From Clostridiales bacterium (GTDB lineage Bacteria; Bacillota; Clostridia; Lachnospirales; Lachnospiraceae): 22,730 bases of DNA. Location: assembly GCA_003343625.1 (NCBI GenBank), contig QAKV01000003.1, positions 1 to 22,730 on the forward strand, read 5' to 3'. This document shows positions 1-7,073 of the stretch, in pieces. The position numbers and the translations under genes were made by a program. Below the pieces are notes generated by a model. The model had not been told where the DNA came from. It was given only the letters and a program-made list of their open reading frames with translations, and ran no database searches. The stretch's first letter is position 1. Every line of letters begins with the position of its first letter.

Positions 1-209
1 CGGATCTCCCCCACCTCATAGCCGGTGGCGGAAATGGCCGCGCGCAGGGCATCCTCGTCCAGTTCCGTCTCTGCGATCACCGTAGTCTCTTTTTTGCTCC
101 GGGAGGAGGTGATCTTCTTCACCGGAAATGCTTTCCGCACCGCGTCGTTCACATGGCTTTCGCACATGCCGCACATCATACCGTCCACCTGGACTGGGTA
201 CTTCCACAT
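1..209 (-). CDS. HMA-domain copper-chaperone-like protein (partial, runs off the left edge)
   Basis: The first 69 codons are visible; the 3' end lies outside the window. The protein opens MWKYPVQVDGMMCGMCESHV, with the soft-metal site MxCxxC (Cys13, Cys16) in the usual place, followed by a helix and by a late segment ending ATGYEVGEI, as in CopZ-type HMA domains. It may be a free chaperone for Cu(I) or a similar ion, or the N-terminal domain of a P-type ATPase; the window cannot decide. The ATG at 209 is preceded by GGAGGG six bases upstream, which favours it over an in-frame ATG five codons earlier. It is the last visible gene of a minus-strand mini-operon. The domain is clear; the metal is inferred. 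Confidence 0.8.
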   Translation of the reverse strand, partial: MWKYPVQVDGMMCGMCESHVNDAVRKAFPVKKITSSRSKKETTVIAETELDEDALRAAISATGYEVGEI

Positions 210-325
210 TGTCTGTCCCTCCATGTACTCGCCTGTATTCCGCCCGCTGTGTAGAGAATCAGGTTTGGCATCCAGTTGCCGTAATCCTCGCCGTGGGTGC
301 CGAGACGGATCTCCGTCTGTTTCAT
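176..325 (-). pseudogene. Truncated SAM-methyltransferase N-terminus (likely remnant)
   Basis: This 49-codon ORF starts four bases inside the stop of the preceding micro-gene (ATATGA overlap) and begins MKQTEIRLGTHGEDYGNWM. From memory, that opening resembles the N-terminus of a Clostridia class I methyltransferase family with N-terminal membrane segments. Homology seems to stop after about 30 residues (…LYTAGGI). The frame then runs into the ribosome site and start of the HMA gene, and ends inside it. The simplest reading is an internal deletion that removed the catalytic domain and brought the HMA gene up to the remnant. No search was possible, so the family call is recall. It may still be translated and couple translation to the HMA gene. 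Confidence 0.45.
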
Positions 326-426
326 ATCCTCCGCTCCTCCTTCCGAAAAACCATCCGCACGATCTGTAATTTCAACAGCCCGTCGGCAAGCCGCACCAGC
401 AGGCCATAAATTACAGGTGTTACCAT
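322..426 (-). CDS. Micro-protein of unknown function (34 aa)
   Basis: A short ORF between the Cys-rich micro-gene and the methyltransferase remnant. It reads MVTPVIYGLLVRLADGLLKL at the N-terminus and ends in a basic tail (MVFRKEERRI), giving one hydrophobic or amphipathic segment that could touch the membrane. Its stop overlaps the next start as ATGA, which supports real translation. The start is uncertain: the ATG at 426 lacks a well-spaced ribosome site, and an in-frame ATG at 465, inside the upstream gene, would add 13 residues. No family recognised. Confidence 0.4.
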   Translation of the reverse strand: MVTPVIYGLLVRLADGLLKLQIVRMVFRKEERRI

Positions 427-439
427 TGTCCAGACCGGC

Positions 440-556
440 TCAGGCTTCCTCCCGCTCCTGCCCATGCTTATGCCGTCCGCAGCAGTGTCCGCCGTTGTGC
501 TTCCCACAACAGCAGCCCCCGTCCGGGTTGCTAGGGTCCAGGTGCAGGAGATCCAC
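440..556 (-). CDS. Cys/His-rich micro-protein, possible metal binder
   Basis: First gene after the promoter at 633-661. Starting at GTG 556 it has 38 residues: a short leader (VDLLHLDPSNPDGG), then a CCCGKHNGGHCCGRHKHG block containing five Cys and four His, then an acidic end. Such a block suggests binding of soft or transition metals, in keeping with the HMA gene downstream. An AAGGAG lies 12 bases before the GTG, rather far. A TTG at 577 would give 45 residues but has no ribosome site, and a stop lies just upstream, so nothing longer is possible. Too short for routine gene calling. Function is inferred from composition. Confidence 0.5.
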   Translation of the reverse strand: MDLLHLDPSNPDGGCCCGKHNGGHCCGRHKHGQEREEA

Positions 557-607
557 TTTGTCGGCGTTCTCCTTCAAATTTTATTATAAAATGATAAATC
601 GCCGATA

Positions 608-623
608 GTTAGCAACAACTAAC
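608..623. promoter_or_regulatory. Inverted-repeat operator, DtxR/metal-repressor type
   Basis: Perfect 5-bp arms GTTAG and CTAAC around CAACAA, just downstream of the minus-strand -10 box and across the expected transcription start. A bound repressor here would block initiation. The half-site resembles the TTAG…CTAA arms of DtxR/IdeR-family metal-repressor sites. Together with the Cys/His-rich and HMA genes downstream, this suggests metal-controlled expression. The assignment to a family is inference. Confidence 0.45.
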
Positions 624-632
624 CACAAGATA

Positions 633-661
633 ACTATACAACCCGTCACAGCGTCTGTCAA
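633..661 (-). promoter_or_regulatory. Sigma-A-type promoter of the metal-linked mini-operon
   Basis: On the minus strand the -35 is a perfect TTGACA (661-656), followed by a 17-base spacer and the -10 TATAGT (638-633). It points at the Cys/His-rich micro-gene, and the inverted repeat at 608-623 sits over the start site. With both boxes near consensus it should be strong when derepressed. Confidence 0.7.
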
Positions 662-663
662 GA

Positions 664-707
664 AGCAGACTGCCGCGGGGATTTGATCGCTCCCGCGGCA
701 GTCTGCT
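664..707 (-). terminator. Strong hairpin at the end of the DUF4491 gene (probable terminator)
   Basis: A perfect 16-bp inverted repeat: AGCAGACTGCCGCGGG at 664-679 and its complement at 692-707, with a 12-base loop. It overlaps the TAG stop of the minus-strand DUF4491 gene and ends just before the -35 of the next promoter, so it would insulate the two units. The U-tract is poor on the minus strand (TCTTGAC) and better on the plus strand (ATTTTCTCTTT). Confidence 0.55.
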
Positions 708-993
708 ATTTTCTCTTTGGATTTTTAGGAAACCACCCGCGTTCCACCCGCTTCGCCTGTTCCTTCAGCTCCCGGATGCTCCACAGACAGCCAGCGCCCA
801 AAAGTCCCAAAAGGATGGACAAAAGTCCCTGGATCAGAAGTGCCGCCAGCAAACAGAGCAGGCCGACGATTAGAAACACCGGCCAGACTCGCTGGGTGAA
901 GTGGTACTCACACCAAATCACCAGAGGATGAAAGGCCCCAATCACCAGCAGCGACGCGGCGCCCACGACAACGCCTTCCCAGTTCAGTCCCAC
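706..993 (-). CDS. DUF4491 family small membrane protein
   Basis: About 95 residues with three hydrophobic segments: VVVGAASLLVIGAFHPLVIW, VFLIVGLLCLLAALLI and GLLSILLGLLGAGCLW. It ends with the family's typical tail, SIREL..Q.KRVERGWFPKNPKRK. The HP.VI..EY and WFPKNPKR signatures make the DUF4491 assignment firm; the biochemical role is unknown. The GTG at 993 is preferred because AGGTGA lies six bases before it; the GTG at 1002 would add three residues and has no good ribosome site. It stands as a single gene ending in the hairpin at 664-707. Confidence 0.8.
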   Translation of the reverse strand: MGLNWEGVVVGAASLLVIGAFHPLVIWCEYHFTQRVWPVFLIVGLLCLLAALLIQGLLSILLGLLGAGCLWSIRELKEQAKRVERGWFPKNPKRK

Positions 994-1181
994 GGATATC
1001 ACCTCGCGGCCATCATACCATGAAAACGCCCGGAGAGGGAACCCATAAACTGTCCCTTGTTCTCAAAACCTCTCTTTTTGAAGTGTCAGAATGGCCCACA
1101 GATAATCCTCCCCGGATGCATATAGCGCCATAGCAGCAGTTTCTTTCGCTGTAAGCTTTCATGTAGCACAGAACACACGAG

Positions 1182-1211
1182 CAGGTGGTGTGAGCAAGTC
1201 ACATCCACCTG
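1182..1211. repeat. 12-bp imperfect hairpin in the 1003-1251 gap
   Basis: CAGGTGGTGTGA (1182-1193) pairs with TCACA-T-CCACCTG (1199-1211), with one bulged base and a five-base loop. On the plus strand it is followed by TTTTCCCC, so it looks like a plus-strand terminator, yet no plus-strand gene reads into it. On the minus strand it lies about 40 bases after the methyltransferase stop. Otherwise the gap between the DUF4491 gene and the HTH-methyltransferase shows no convincing gene. Confidence 0.45.
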
Positions 1212-1251
1212 TTTTCCCCATACACGGCATCCCCTTTTTCCCGGTCGGAGA

Positions 1252-2109
1252 CTATCTGGGCTGATCAGGCTTTTGCGCGATGAGCACATTCATGCAGTGC
1301 CTGTGGGGAACTGCGCCGCTGTCGCAGTCGAATTCCGATTCCTGTCCGATCAGAATTTTCCAGTCCGAAAAACAGCGAAAGAGTTCCCCGCTCTCCCAGG
1401 TATCGTCGTCTCCATCCGAATCGGGCGGAACAGGAATATAGGGCTTCTTCACGAAAACATTGGCGGCCATGGCGCCGCCGGGCAGAATGTGCCTTTTGTA
1501 ATTCGAAAAAATTTCCTGCCGCAGTTTTGGCGGAATATGGTGGAAAACGCCGGAGCTATAAATGATATCGAAAGGCTCCTCCACCCGGAACTGCTGCAGG
1601 TCGGCGCAAAAGAAATTCACTTCCGCGTGCTGGCGCTCTGCCAGCTGCCGCGCCTTCTGCAAACCGCTCTCCGCCAGATCGAAGGCGGTGACCTGAAATC
1701 CGTTTTTGGCGAAGAAAACGGCGTCCCGCCCTTCTCCGCAGCCCACTTCCAGAAGGCGCACGGGCCTGGTGGGATAGAAAAGGCGGAGCACTTCAAACGC
1801 CAGATCGTTGGGCCGCAAGCCCCAGTAGTATTCCCCGGTACGGTATCGTTCCTCATAGGGAGTCGCGTATCCGTGCTTCGGAATGAATCCCATCAGCGTA
1901 TCGATGCTCGTTCCCAGCGTTTCCGCGATCCGGGGGAGCAGGACGGCGTCCGGTATGGACAGGCTGTTTTCCCACTTGGAGACCGCCTGACAGCTCACGT
2001 GCAGCGTGGCGGCCAGCGCTTCCTGCGTCATTCTCTTCCGTTTGCGGAGCTGAAAAATATTTCGCCCCAGAGGAAACTCCATCGCATTTTCCTGCATTTC
2101 CGTTCTCAT
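1252..2109 (-). CDS. XRE-family HTH / class I SAM-methyltransferase fusion
   Basis: 285 residues. Residues about 12-75 are a Cro/CI-type helix-turn-helix (GRNIFQLRKRKRMTQEALAA, then VSCQAVSKWENSLSIPD). Residues about 95-240 are a Rossmann methyltransferase with motif I LLEVGCGEG at 119-127, an acidic residue at the end of strand 2 (VTAFDLAESG), and motif IV-like FDIIYSSGVFHHI as in TehB/UbiE-like small-molecule methylases. A cytoplasmic protein that binds DNA and uses SAM is expected; the substrate is unknown. The ATG at 2109 has GGCGGAG seven bases upstream. The longer open frame upstream is AT-rich and non-coding in style. It is divergent from the VanZ-like gene across 281 bp. Such fusions recur in Firmicutes, often beside drug- or metal-response genes, but no partner is obvious here. 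Confidence 0.8.
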   Translation of the reverse strand: MRTEMQENAMEFPLGRNIFQLRKRKRMTQEALAATLHVSCQAVSKWENSLSIPDAVLLPRIAETLGTSIDTLMGFIPKHGYATPYEERYRTGEYYWGLRPNDLAFEVLRLFYPTRPVRLLEVGCGEGRDAVFFAKNGFQVTAFDLAESGLQKARQLAERQHAEVNFFCADLQQFRVEEPFDIIYSSGVFHHIPPKLRQEIFSNYKRHILPGGAMAANVFVKKPYIPVPPDSDGDDDTWESGELFRCFSDWKILIGQESEFDCDSGAVPHRHCMNVLIAQKPDQPR

Positions 2110-2390
2110 TTCTATTCTCCGCCTTTCGTGTTTTGGGGATTCCGATCGTTTCCCGCAGTTTATAAAAACAGAATACCACTTGAAGGTAGAATGATCCATC
2201 GAACAGAAAGCAAAAATAAACAAAATATAAACTGACAGTTGATTTTCGGAGTGCGCGGCAAAGAGCGGACACGGAAACCGGAACGGCGGGCTTCCGGATA
2301 TTTTTACCCAAACCACAATAAAATCTTAAAAATAAGTTCCTCCAATTTTCACTTTTAACTGGTAGAGTGTACGGATGGAGGTATCTGACC

Positions 2391-3035
2391 ATGTACTATT
2401 TTCTCACGATTCTGATCGACACAGGGGCGGGCTTTTTTTCCATGTTCCCGTTTCTCATCCTTCTGGAGATTCTCGCAAGAAAGGAAATCCCATATATTCC
2501 CTTAAAGCATCTGATCGGGGACGGTATTTTCTGTTTTTTTCTCTCAGCAATTCTGGCCCTGACCGGGGTTCCGTCTTTCTATGAAATGAGGCTGCCGTCC
2601 GGCTGGAATGTGGCTCCTTTCCAGAGCATCCTCGCGGATCCGATCCAGTCTCTGGGGAAGATCCTGCTATTTTTGCCCATGGGTTTTCTGCTGCCGCTCC
2701 TGTTCCGGAAATATCAGAAGCCGTCCCGCTGCCTCCTCTACGGCCTTTCCTTTTCCCTGACCGTGGAAATCTGGCAGCTGTTCTCTTTCCGCTCGATGAG
2801 CGTGGACGATCTGCTGCTGAATATGCTCGGCATGGCTGCGGGATTCGGGCTGTTCTCCCTCTGGCGCCTGCTGTGGCCCCCCACGGCCGAGGTGATGTCC
2901 CTGTCGGATCAAACGCTGTCCTCCCTTCCCGCAATGCTGGAACTGGAGTCCGGTTTTCTGACGGCAGCGGCCTGCGCAGGCGCGCTCTTCATGACGTCGG
3001 CTGTGAGGGGATGGATCTGGAGGATTTTCCTGTAG
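2391..3035 (+). CDS. VanZ-like family membrane protein
   Basis: 214 residues with about five hydrophobic segments. The VanZ core is visible: a first helix (MYYFLTILIDTGAGFFSMFPF), the N.APF-like WNVAPFQSIL, the LLFLPMGFLLPLLF helix, then the family's SLTVEIWQLFSFRSMSVDDLLLNMLG block, with conserved E.QL…R..DVDD-type residues and an N..G motif. VanZ proteins are linked to low-level teicoplanin resistance, but most chromosomal members have no known role. The ATG at 2391 has GGAGG nine bases before it; an in-frame ATG at 2367 would overlap that site. The last 55 residues go past the usual core and end in another hydrophobic helix. Confidence 0.8.
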   Translation: MYYFLTILIDTGAGFFSMFPFLILLEILARKEIPYIPLKHLIGDGIFCFFLSAILALTGVPSFYEMRLPSGWNVAPFQSILADPIQSLGKILLFLPMGFLLPLLFRKYQKPSRCLLYGLSFSLTVEIWQLFSFRSMSVDDLLLNMLGMAAGFGLFSLWRLLWPPTAEVMSLSDQTLSSLPAMLELESGFLTAAACAGALFMTSAVRGWIWRIFL

Positions 3036-3122
3036 ATCCGGCTGCATCCTGTGAAGGTATTGCAAAATGCGCGGCCATTTGCTAGGATGGGACTGTAAGG
3101 CGAGCCGTTGGGCGCGCGTTTC

Positions 3123-3155
3123 AGTGTTGACAGGGCAGACGACCAACACTTAAAT
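3123..3155 (+). promoter_or_regulatory. ahcY promoter with an overlapping inverted repeat
   Basis: A perfect -35 TTGACA (3127-3132), 17-base spacer and -10 TTAAAT (3150-3155) lie about 45 bases before the ahcY start. A 7-bp inverted repeat, AGTGTTG (3123-3129) and CAACACT (3144-3150), overlaps both boxes, which would suit a repressor site. No known SAM or SAH riboswitch was recognised in the short leader. Confidence 0.55.
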
Positions 3156-3202
3156 AAAAATTCGGCTGATTGAGAAAAAACATTCGTTCATGGAGGGAAA
3201 AG

Positions 3203-4450
3203 ATGAGCAGTGAAATCAGGGACATCAATTTAGCCGAATCCGGCGAACAGAAAATCGAGTGGGTCAAAAGAAACTGCGACCTTTTGAGAACTCTGGAAAC
3301 GGAGTTTTCCGAAACGAAGCCGTTTGCGGGAAAAAAGATCGCCCTTTCCGTGCATTTGGAAGCCAAGACCGCTTACCTGTGTAAGGTATTGGCGGCCGGC
3401 GGGGCGCAGATGTACGTGACGGGATCCAATCCGCTTTCCACTCAGGATGACGTGGCGGCGGCGCTGGTGAAGGACGGTCTGGAGGTACACGCCTGGTACG
3501 GCGCTACGGAGGAAGAGTATAACCGCCATATCCGCGCGGTGCTTTCCGCAGGCCCCAACATCGTCATCGACGACGGCGGGGACCTGGTGCACATGCTCCA
3601 CACGGAGATGGCGGATCTGATTCCCGAGATCATCGGCGGCTGCGAAGAGACCACCACCGGCATCATCCGTCTGGAGGCCATGAATCGGGCGGGGCAGCTT
3701 CGGTTCCCCATGGTGCGCGTCAACAATGCGGACTGCAAGCACTTCTTCGACAACCGCTACGGCACCGGCCAGTCGGTATGGGACGGCATCATGCGCACCA
3801 CGAACCTGATCGTGGCAGGAAAGTATGTGGTCGTGGCCGGATACGGCTGGTGCGGCAAGGGGGTGGCGATGCGCGCCAAAGGCCTGGGGGCGAAAGTGAT
3901 CGTGACCGAGGTCAATCCCGTGAAGGCTATCGAAGCCGTTATGGACGGATTCGAAGTGATGCCCATGAAGGATGCGGCGAAGCTGGGCGACTTTTTCATC
4001 ACCGTGACAGGCTGCGATAAGGTTATCGACGAGGAGGACTTCGCGGAGATGAAAGACGGCGCGATCCTGTGCAACGCCGGCCATTTCGACTGCGAGATCG
4101 ATATGGCCCGCCTGCGTCAGATCGCGGTGGAAACGAAGGAGATGCGCCGGAATATCATGGGCTATAAGCTCCCTGCGGGACAATGGATTTTCGTCCTCGG
4201 GGAGGGACGGCTGGTGAACCTGGCCTGCGGAGACGGGCACCCGGCGGAGATTATGGATATGAGCTTCGCCATTCAGGCGCTTTCCGCAAAATACCTGGTG
4301 GAACACGGCAGCGAACTGACCGAGAAGCTGATCGATGTGCCCCGCAGCGTAGACGAAGATGTGGCGGCGCGCAAGCTGGCATTTTTGGGGAAGAAAATCG
4401 ACACACTGACGGAAGAGCAGCAGGCATATCTGAACCGTTCTCTGGTGTGA
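3203..4450 (+). CDS. ahcY: Adenosylhomocysteinase (S-adenosylhomocysteine hydrolase)
   Basis: Cytosolic NAD-dependent enzyme that splits S-adenosylhomocysteine reversibly into adenosine and homocysteine, removing the by-product of SAM methyltransferases. Residues about 45-200 are the substrate domain (IALSVHLEAKTAYL; VIDDGGDLVHMLH; NNADCKHFFDNRYGTGQS). The NAD-binding Rossmann loop GYGWCGKG is at 213-220, followed by AKVIVTEVNPVKAIEA and later GHFDCEIDM. At 415 residues it belongs to the short form lacking the roughly 40-residue insert of eukaryotic and proteobacterial enzymes. It also lacks the usual C-terminal K..HYRY tail and ends in AYLNRSLV. The start is set by GGAGGG five bases before ATG 3203. 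It leads a three-gene plus-strand run. Confidence 0.93.
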   Translation: MSSEIRDINLAESGEQKIEWVKRNCDLLRTLETEFSETKPFAGKKIALSVHLEAKTAYLCKVLAAGGAQMYVTGSNPLSTQDDVAAALVKDGLEVHAWYGATEEEYNRHIRAVLSAGPNIVIDDGGDLVHMLHTEMADLIPEIIGGCEETTTGIIRLEAMNRAGQLRFPMVRVNNADCKHFFDNRYGTGQSVWDGIMRTTNLIVAGKYVVVAGYGWCGKGVAMRAKGLGAKVIVTEVNPVKAIEAVMDGFEVMPMKDAAKLGDFFITVTGCDKVIDEEDFAEMKDGAILCNAGHFDCEIDMARLRQIAVETKEMRRNIMGYKLPAGQWIFVLGEGRLVNLACGDGHPAEIMDMSFAIQALSAKYLVEHGSELTEKLIDVPRSVDEDVAARKLAFLGKKIDTLTEEQQAYLNRSLV

Positions 4451-4481
4451 TACGCCTTTGGCTGCAGGGAAAGGCGGCGCT

Positions 4482-4871
4482 ATGAAAGCGATTGAATTCA
4501 TCGATCTTCACAGGGAGGATGACGAGGGCTGCGAATGCCTGATCCTGCCGGACGGTCAGGTGGAGGAACCCAAACCCTCCCATATCAGCCGCCTGGCGGA
4601 ATTGACGGGAGCGGATACCTCCGTCCTGCGCAAATATGTGGAAAAGAACATGGAGCCGCTTTTCTGGCTGGTGGAATACACAGGCTGTATGTCGGTATGG
4701 CAGACCCGGGTAGTGAGCCCGTCCGAGCCGACCCGGGAACAGCTGGATACGCTGGAAGAGCTGCGGGATGCGGCGCTGCTGGCTCCCCGTTATCTGCTGG
4801 AAAAGGCAGGGGAAGAATATGTGAAGAGCGCGGCCCGCGCCAGGCGGGCGATCGAGGGGACAACGATTTGA
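4482..4871 (+). CDS. Conserved-looking hypothetical protein (129 aa)
   Basis: A soluble, acidic protein with no membrane segment or signal peptide. It opens MKAIEFIDLHREDDEGCECL, carries an internal block of mixed aromatics (MEPLFWLVEYTGCMSVWQT), and closes with charged helices. No catalytic motif stands out and I do not recognise a named family. It begins 31 bases after ahcY and ends 28 bases before the beta-galactosidase, so it is probably in the same transcript. AAGGCGG precedes ATG 4482; an upstream in-frame ATG at 4458 is less well placed. Confidence 0.6.
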   Translation: MKAIEFIDLHREDDEGCECLILPDGQVEEPKPSHISRLAELTGADTSVLRKYVEKNMEPLFWLVEYTGCMSVWQTRVVSPSEPTREQLDTLEELRDAALLAPRYLLEKAGEEYVKSAARARRAIEGTTI

Positions 4872-4899
4872 AACGCCATCATTTTTATGAGGAAAGAAT

Positions 4900-6912
4900 A
4901 TGAGAAGCGAAGAAATTTTACTGTACGGAGGGGATTATAATCCGGAACAGTGGCTGGATCGGCCGGACATTTTGCAGGAAGATATCCGGATGTTTCGGCA
5001 GGCCGGAATCAACACGGTGACGGTGGGCGTATTTTCCTGGGCTAAGCTGGAGCCGAAAGAAGGGGTTTATCGGCTGGATTGGCTGGCCGGGATCATAGAC
5101 AGGCTCTATGAAAACGGGATTTCGGTCGTTCTCGCCACTCCCTCCGGCGCACGTCCCCACTGGCTGGCGGACAGATATCCGGAGGTGCTTCGGGTGAACG
5201 AACGGCGGGAGAGAGCGCTGTTCGGGAGACGCCACAACCATTGCCTGACCTCTCCGGCCTATCGGGAAAAGACCGCTCAAATCGACAGGAAACTGGCGGA
5301 ACGCTTCGGAAACCATCCGGCGGTGAGGATGTGGCATATTTCCAATGAGTTCGGCGGAGACTGCCATTGCCCGCTGTGCCAGGAAGCCTTTCGCGCCTGG
5401 CTGAAGAAACGGTATCAGACCATCGAAAATTTAAACGACAGATGGTGCACCGCGTTCTGGAGTCATACCTACGACGGCTTTGATCAGATAGAGAGCCCTT
5501 CCGGACTGGGAGAAAATTCCATCATGGCTTTGGCTTTGGACTGGAAGAGGTTCGTGACGGATCAGACCATCGATTTCATGGAAAAAGAAATTTGCGCCCT
5601 GCGGGAGGCAGGGGCGCGGCAGCCGGTTACCACAAATCTGATGTACGATTTTACGGGGCTGAACTATTTCAAACTGGCCCAAAAAATCGATCTGGTCTCC
5701 TGGGATAACTATCCTCTCTGGCATAAAAAGGAGGAAAAAGTCACAGCGGCGGATTCGGCATTTCAGCACGATCTGATGCGCAGCTTAAAGGACATGCCTT
5801 TTCTGATGATGGAATCGTCTCCGGCATCCACCAACTGGCAGGGCGTGAGCAAGCTGAAAAAACCCGGAGTGGTATTGGCGACATCGCTGCAGAGCATCGC
5901 CCACGGCTCGGATGGGGCGATGTATTTCCAGATGCGCCAGAGCAGAGGGGCGGAAGAGAAGTTCCACGGAGCGGTGATCGATCATTATGGCGGCAGCGAT
6001 ACCCGGACATTCCGGGAGGTCTGCGAGACCGGCCGCGCGCTTGAGGCGCTGAAAGAAGTGGCGGGCGCGCGGGTACGCGCCGAAGCCGCAGTGCTTTATG
6101 ACTGGGAAAACCGCTGGGCGCTGGAGGGATCCAAAGGCCCCAGAAACGACGGCCTTCATTACAGGGAACATGTGGAAAAATCCTATCGGGCGCTGCGCAG
6201 ACTGGGGATCGATGTGGATGTGATCGATCAAAGCTGCAGTCTGGACAAATATCGTTTTGTCGCCGCGCCCATGCAATATCTGTTCCACGATGGATTCGAA
6301 GGGAAGCTGAGATCCTTTGTGGAAAACGGCGGAACGCTGGTGATGACCTGCTGGTCGGGCGTGGTGGATGAAAACGACCGCTGCTTTCTGGGCGGGACTC
6401 CCTATGGCCTGATGGATGTGCTGGGGGTGAGGGCGGAAGAGATCGACGGCCTGTACGACTGGGAAGAAAACGAGATCCGCCAGCCGCAAAGCCGTTTCGC
6501 CGGCATGAAAGAGAGTTATATCTGCCGTTACCTGTGCGAGCTGGTGAAACCTTCTTCTGCAGAAACGCTGATGGTCTACGGAAGGGATTTTTATGCGGGA
6601 AAGCCCGCGCTTCTGCGCAACGCTTTCGGGAAGGGCAGGGCATTTTACGTCTGCGCGGACGCAGAGCAGGATTTCTTCGATGATCTGTACGCGAAACTGA
6701 CGGCGGAGGCAGGGATTTCTCCCCTTTTGCCGGGAGGGGTACCGGACGGCGTGGAAGTGACCTGCCGGGAAAAGGGCGGCATACGCTACATTTTCATTCA
6801 GAATTTCGCCGGAAGACAGGAGGCGATCGCGCTGCCGGAGGGAACCGTAATCTGGGGAAAGGACGGCGTCCTGGCGCCACTGGAAACCGTGGTGGTTCGC
6901 TGCGGCGGATGA
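4900..6912 (+). CDS. Beta-galactosidase, glycoside hydrolase family 42
   Basis: Cytoplasmic enzyme (no signal peptide) expected to hydrolyse beta-D-galactosides or small galacto-oligosaccharides. The TIM barrel (residues about 8-380) opens LLYGGDYNPEQW and carries the acid/base Glu150 in WHISNEFGG and the nucleophile Glu305 in LMMESSPASTNW. Four cysteines of the typical GH42 zinc site are present: Cys115, and Cys155, Cys157 and Cys160 in CHCPLC. A middle trimerisation domain (about 395-600, with an ALRRLGIDVDVID segment) and a short C-terminal beta domain follow. At 670 residues it has full GH42 length. AGGAAAG precedes ATG 4900. It ends in the terminator at 6931-6962. Arabinosidase activity seen in some family members cannot be excluded. 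Confidence 0.93.
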   Translation: MRSEEILLYGGDYNPEQWLDRPDILQEDIRMFRQAGINTVTVGVFSWAKLEPKEGVYRLDWLAGIIDRLYENGISVVLATPSGARPHWLADRYPEVLRVNERRERALFGRRHNHCLTSPAYREKTAQIDRKLAERFGNHPAVRMWHISNEFGGDCHCPLCQEAFRAWLKKRYQTIENLNDRWCTAFWSHTYDGFDQIESPSGLGENSIMALALDWKRFVTDQTIDFMEKEICALREAGARQPVTTNLMYDFTGLNYFKLAQKIDLVSWDNYPLWHKKEEKVTAADSAFQHDLMRSLKDMPFLMMESSPASTNWQGVSKLKKPGVVLATSLQSIAHGSDGAMYFQMRQSRGAEEKFHGAVIDHYGGSDTRTFREVCETGRALEALKEVAGARVRAEAAVLYDWENRWALEGSKGPRNDGLHYREHVEKSYRALRRLGIDVDVIDQSCSLDKYRFVAAPMQYLFHDGFEGKLRSFVENGGTLVMTCWSGVVDENDRCFLGGTPYGLMDVLGVRAEEIDGLYDWEENEIRQPQSRFAGMKESYICRYLCELVKPSSAETLMVYGRDFYAGKPALLRNAFGKGRAFYVCADAEQDFFDDLYAKLTAEAGISPLLPGGVPDGVEVTCREKGGIRYIFIQNFAGRQEAIALPEGTVIWGKDGVLAPLETVVVRCGG

Positions 6913-6930
6913 CGTTTGGATCAAAACAGG

Positions 6931-6962
6931 AGCGGGACAGGACAACCTGTCCCGTTCGTCTT
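6931..6962 (+). terminator. Rho-independent terminator after the beta-galactosidase gene
   Basis: Stem CGGGACAGG (6933-6941) and CCTGTCCCG (6946-6954), extended by one GU and one AU pair, with an ACAA loop, followed by TTCGTCTT. It starts 18 bases after the GH42 stop. Confidence 0.75.
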
Positions 6963-6984
6963 ACAGGAAAGGAAAAGGGGCAAA

Positions 6985-7068
6985 ATGAAGGGCGCGGATT
7001 ACCGGATCCGGGGAGCGGACTGGTTTGAAATCCTGAAACGGATCCGGGCGATATGCGGACGGGGATAA
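6985..7068 (+). CDS. Putative 27-aa leader peptide upstream of the YesN-type regulator
   Basis: ATG 6985 follows AAAAGGGGCAAA and opens a 27-codon frame (MKGADYRIRGADWFEILKRI…) whose TAA is only five bases before the regulator's ATG. The peptide is basic and amphipathic, with several arginines. The tight spacing suggests translational coupling, or a leader that keeps the regulator's ribosome site open. It may be chance: there is no homology to lean on and no attenuator structure was identified. Confidence 0.3.
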   Translation: MKGADYRIRGADWFEILKRIRAICGRG

Positions 7069-7073
7069 AGAGA

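Noticed and set aside
1086..1289. 67-codon minus-strand frame in the gap after the HTH-methyltransferase
   Set aside because: It begins within the methyltransferase gene, has no ribosome site and shows no protein-like pattern.
1273..2235. Long plus-strand open frame (320 codons)
   Set aside because: It is the antisense of the HTH-methyltransferase gene; the product has no family features and lacks a ribosome site.
3036..3202. SAM or SAH riboswitch before ahcY
   Set aside because: The expected conserved helices were not found in the leader after the promoter, which is only about 45 bases.
3230..4501. 423-codon minus-strand frame opposite ahcY
   Set aside because: His-rich antisense translation of ahcY codons; the plus-strand frame is clearly adenosylhomocysteinase.
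5785..6945. 386-codon minus-strand frame opposite the beta-galactosidase
   Set aside because: Antisense shadow; it even runs through the terminator hairpin.
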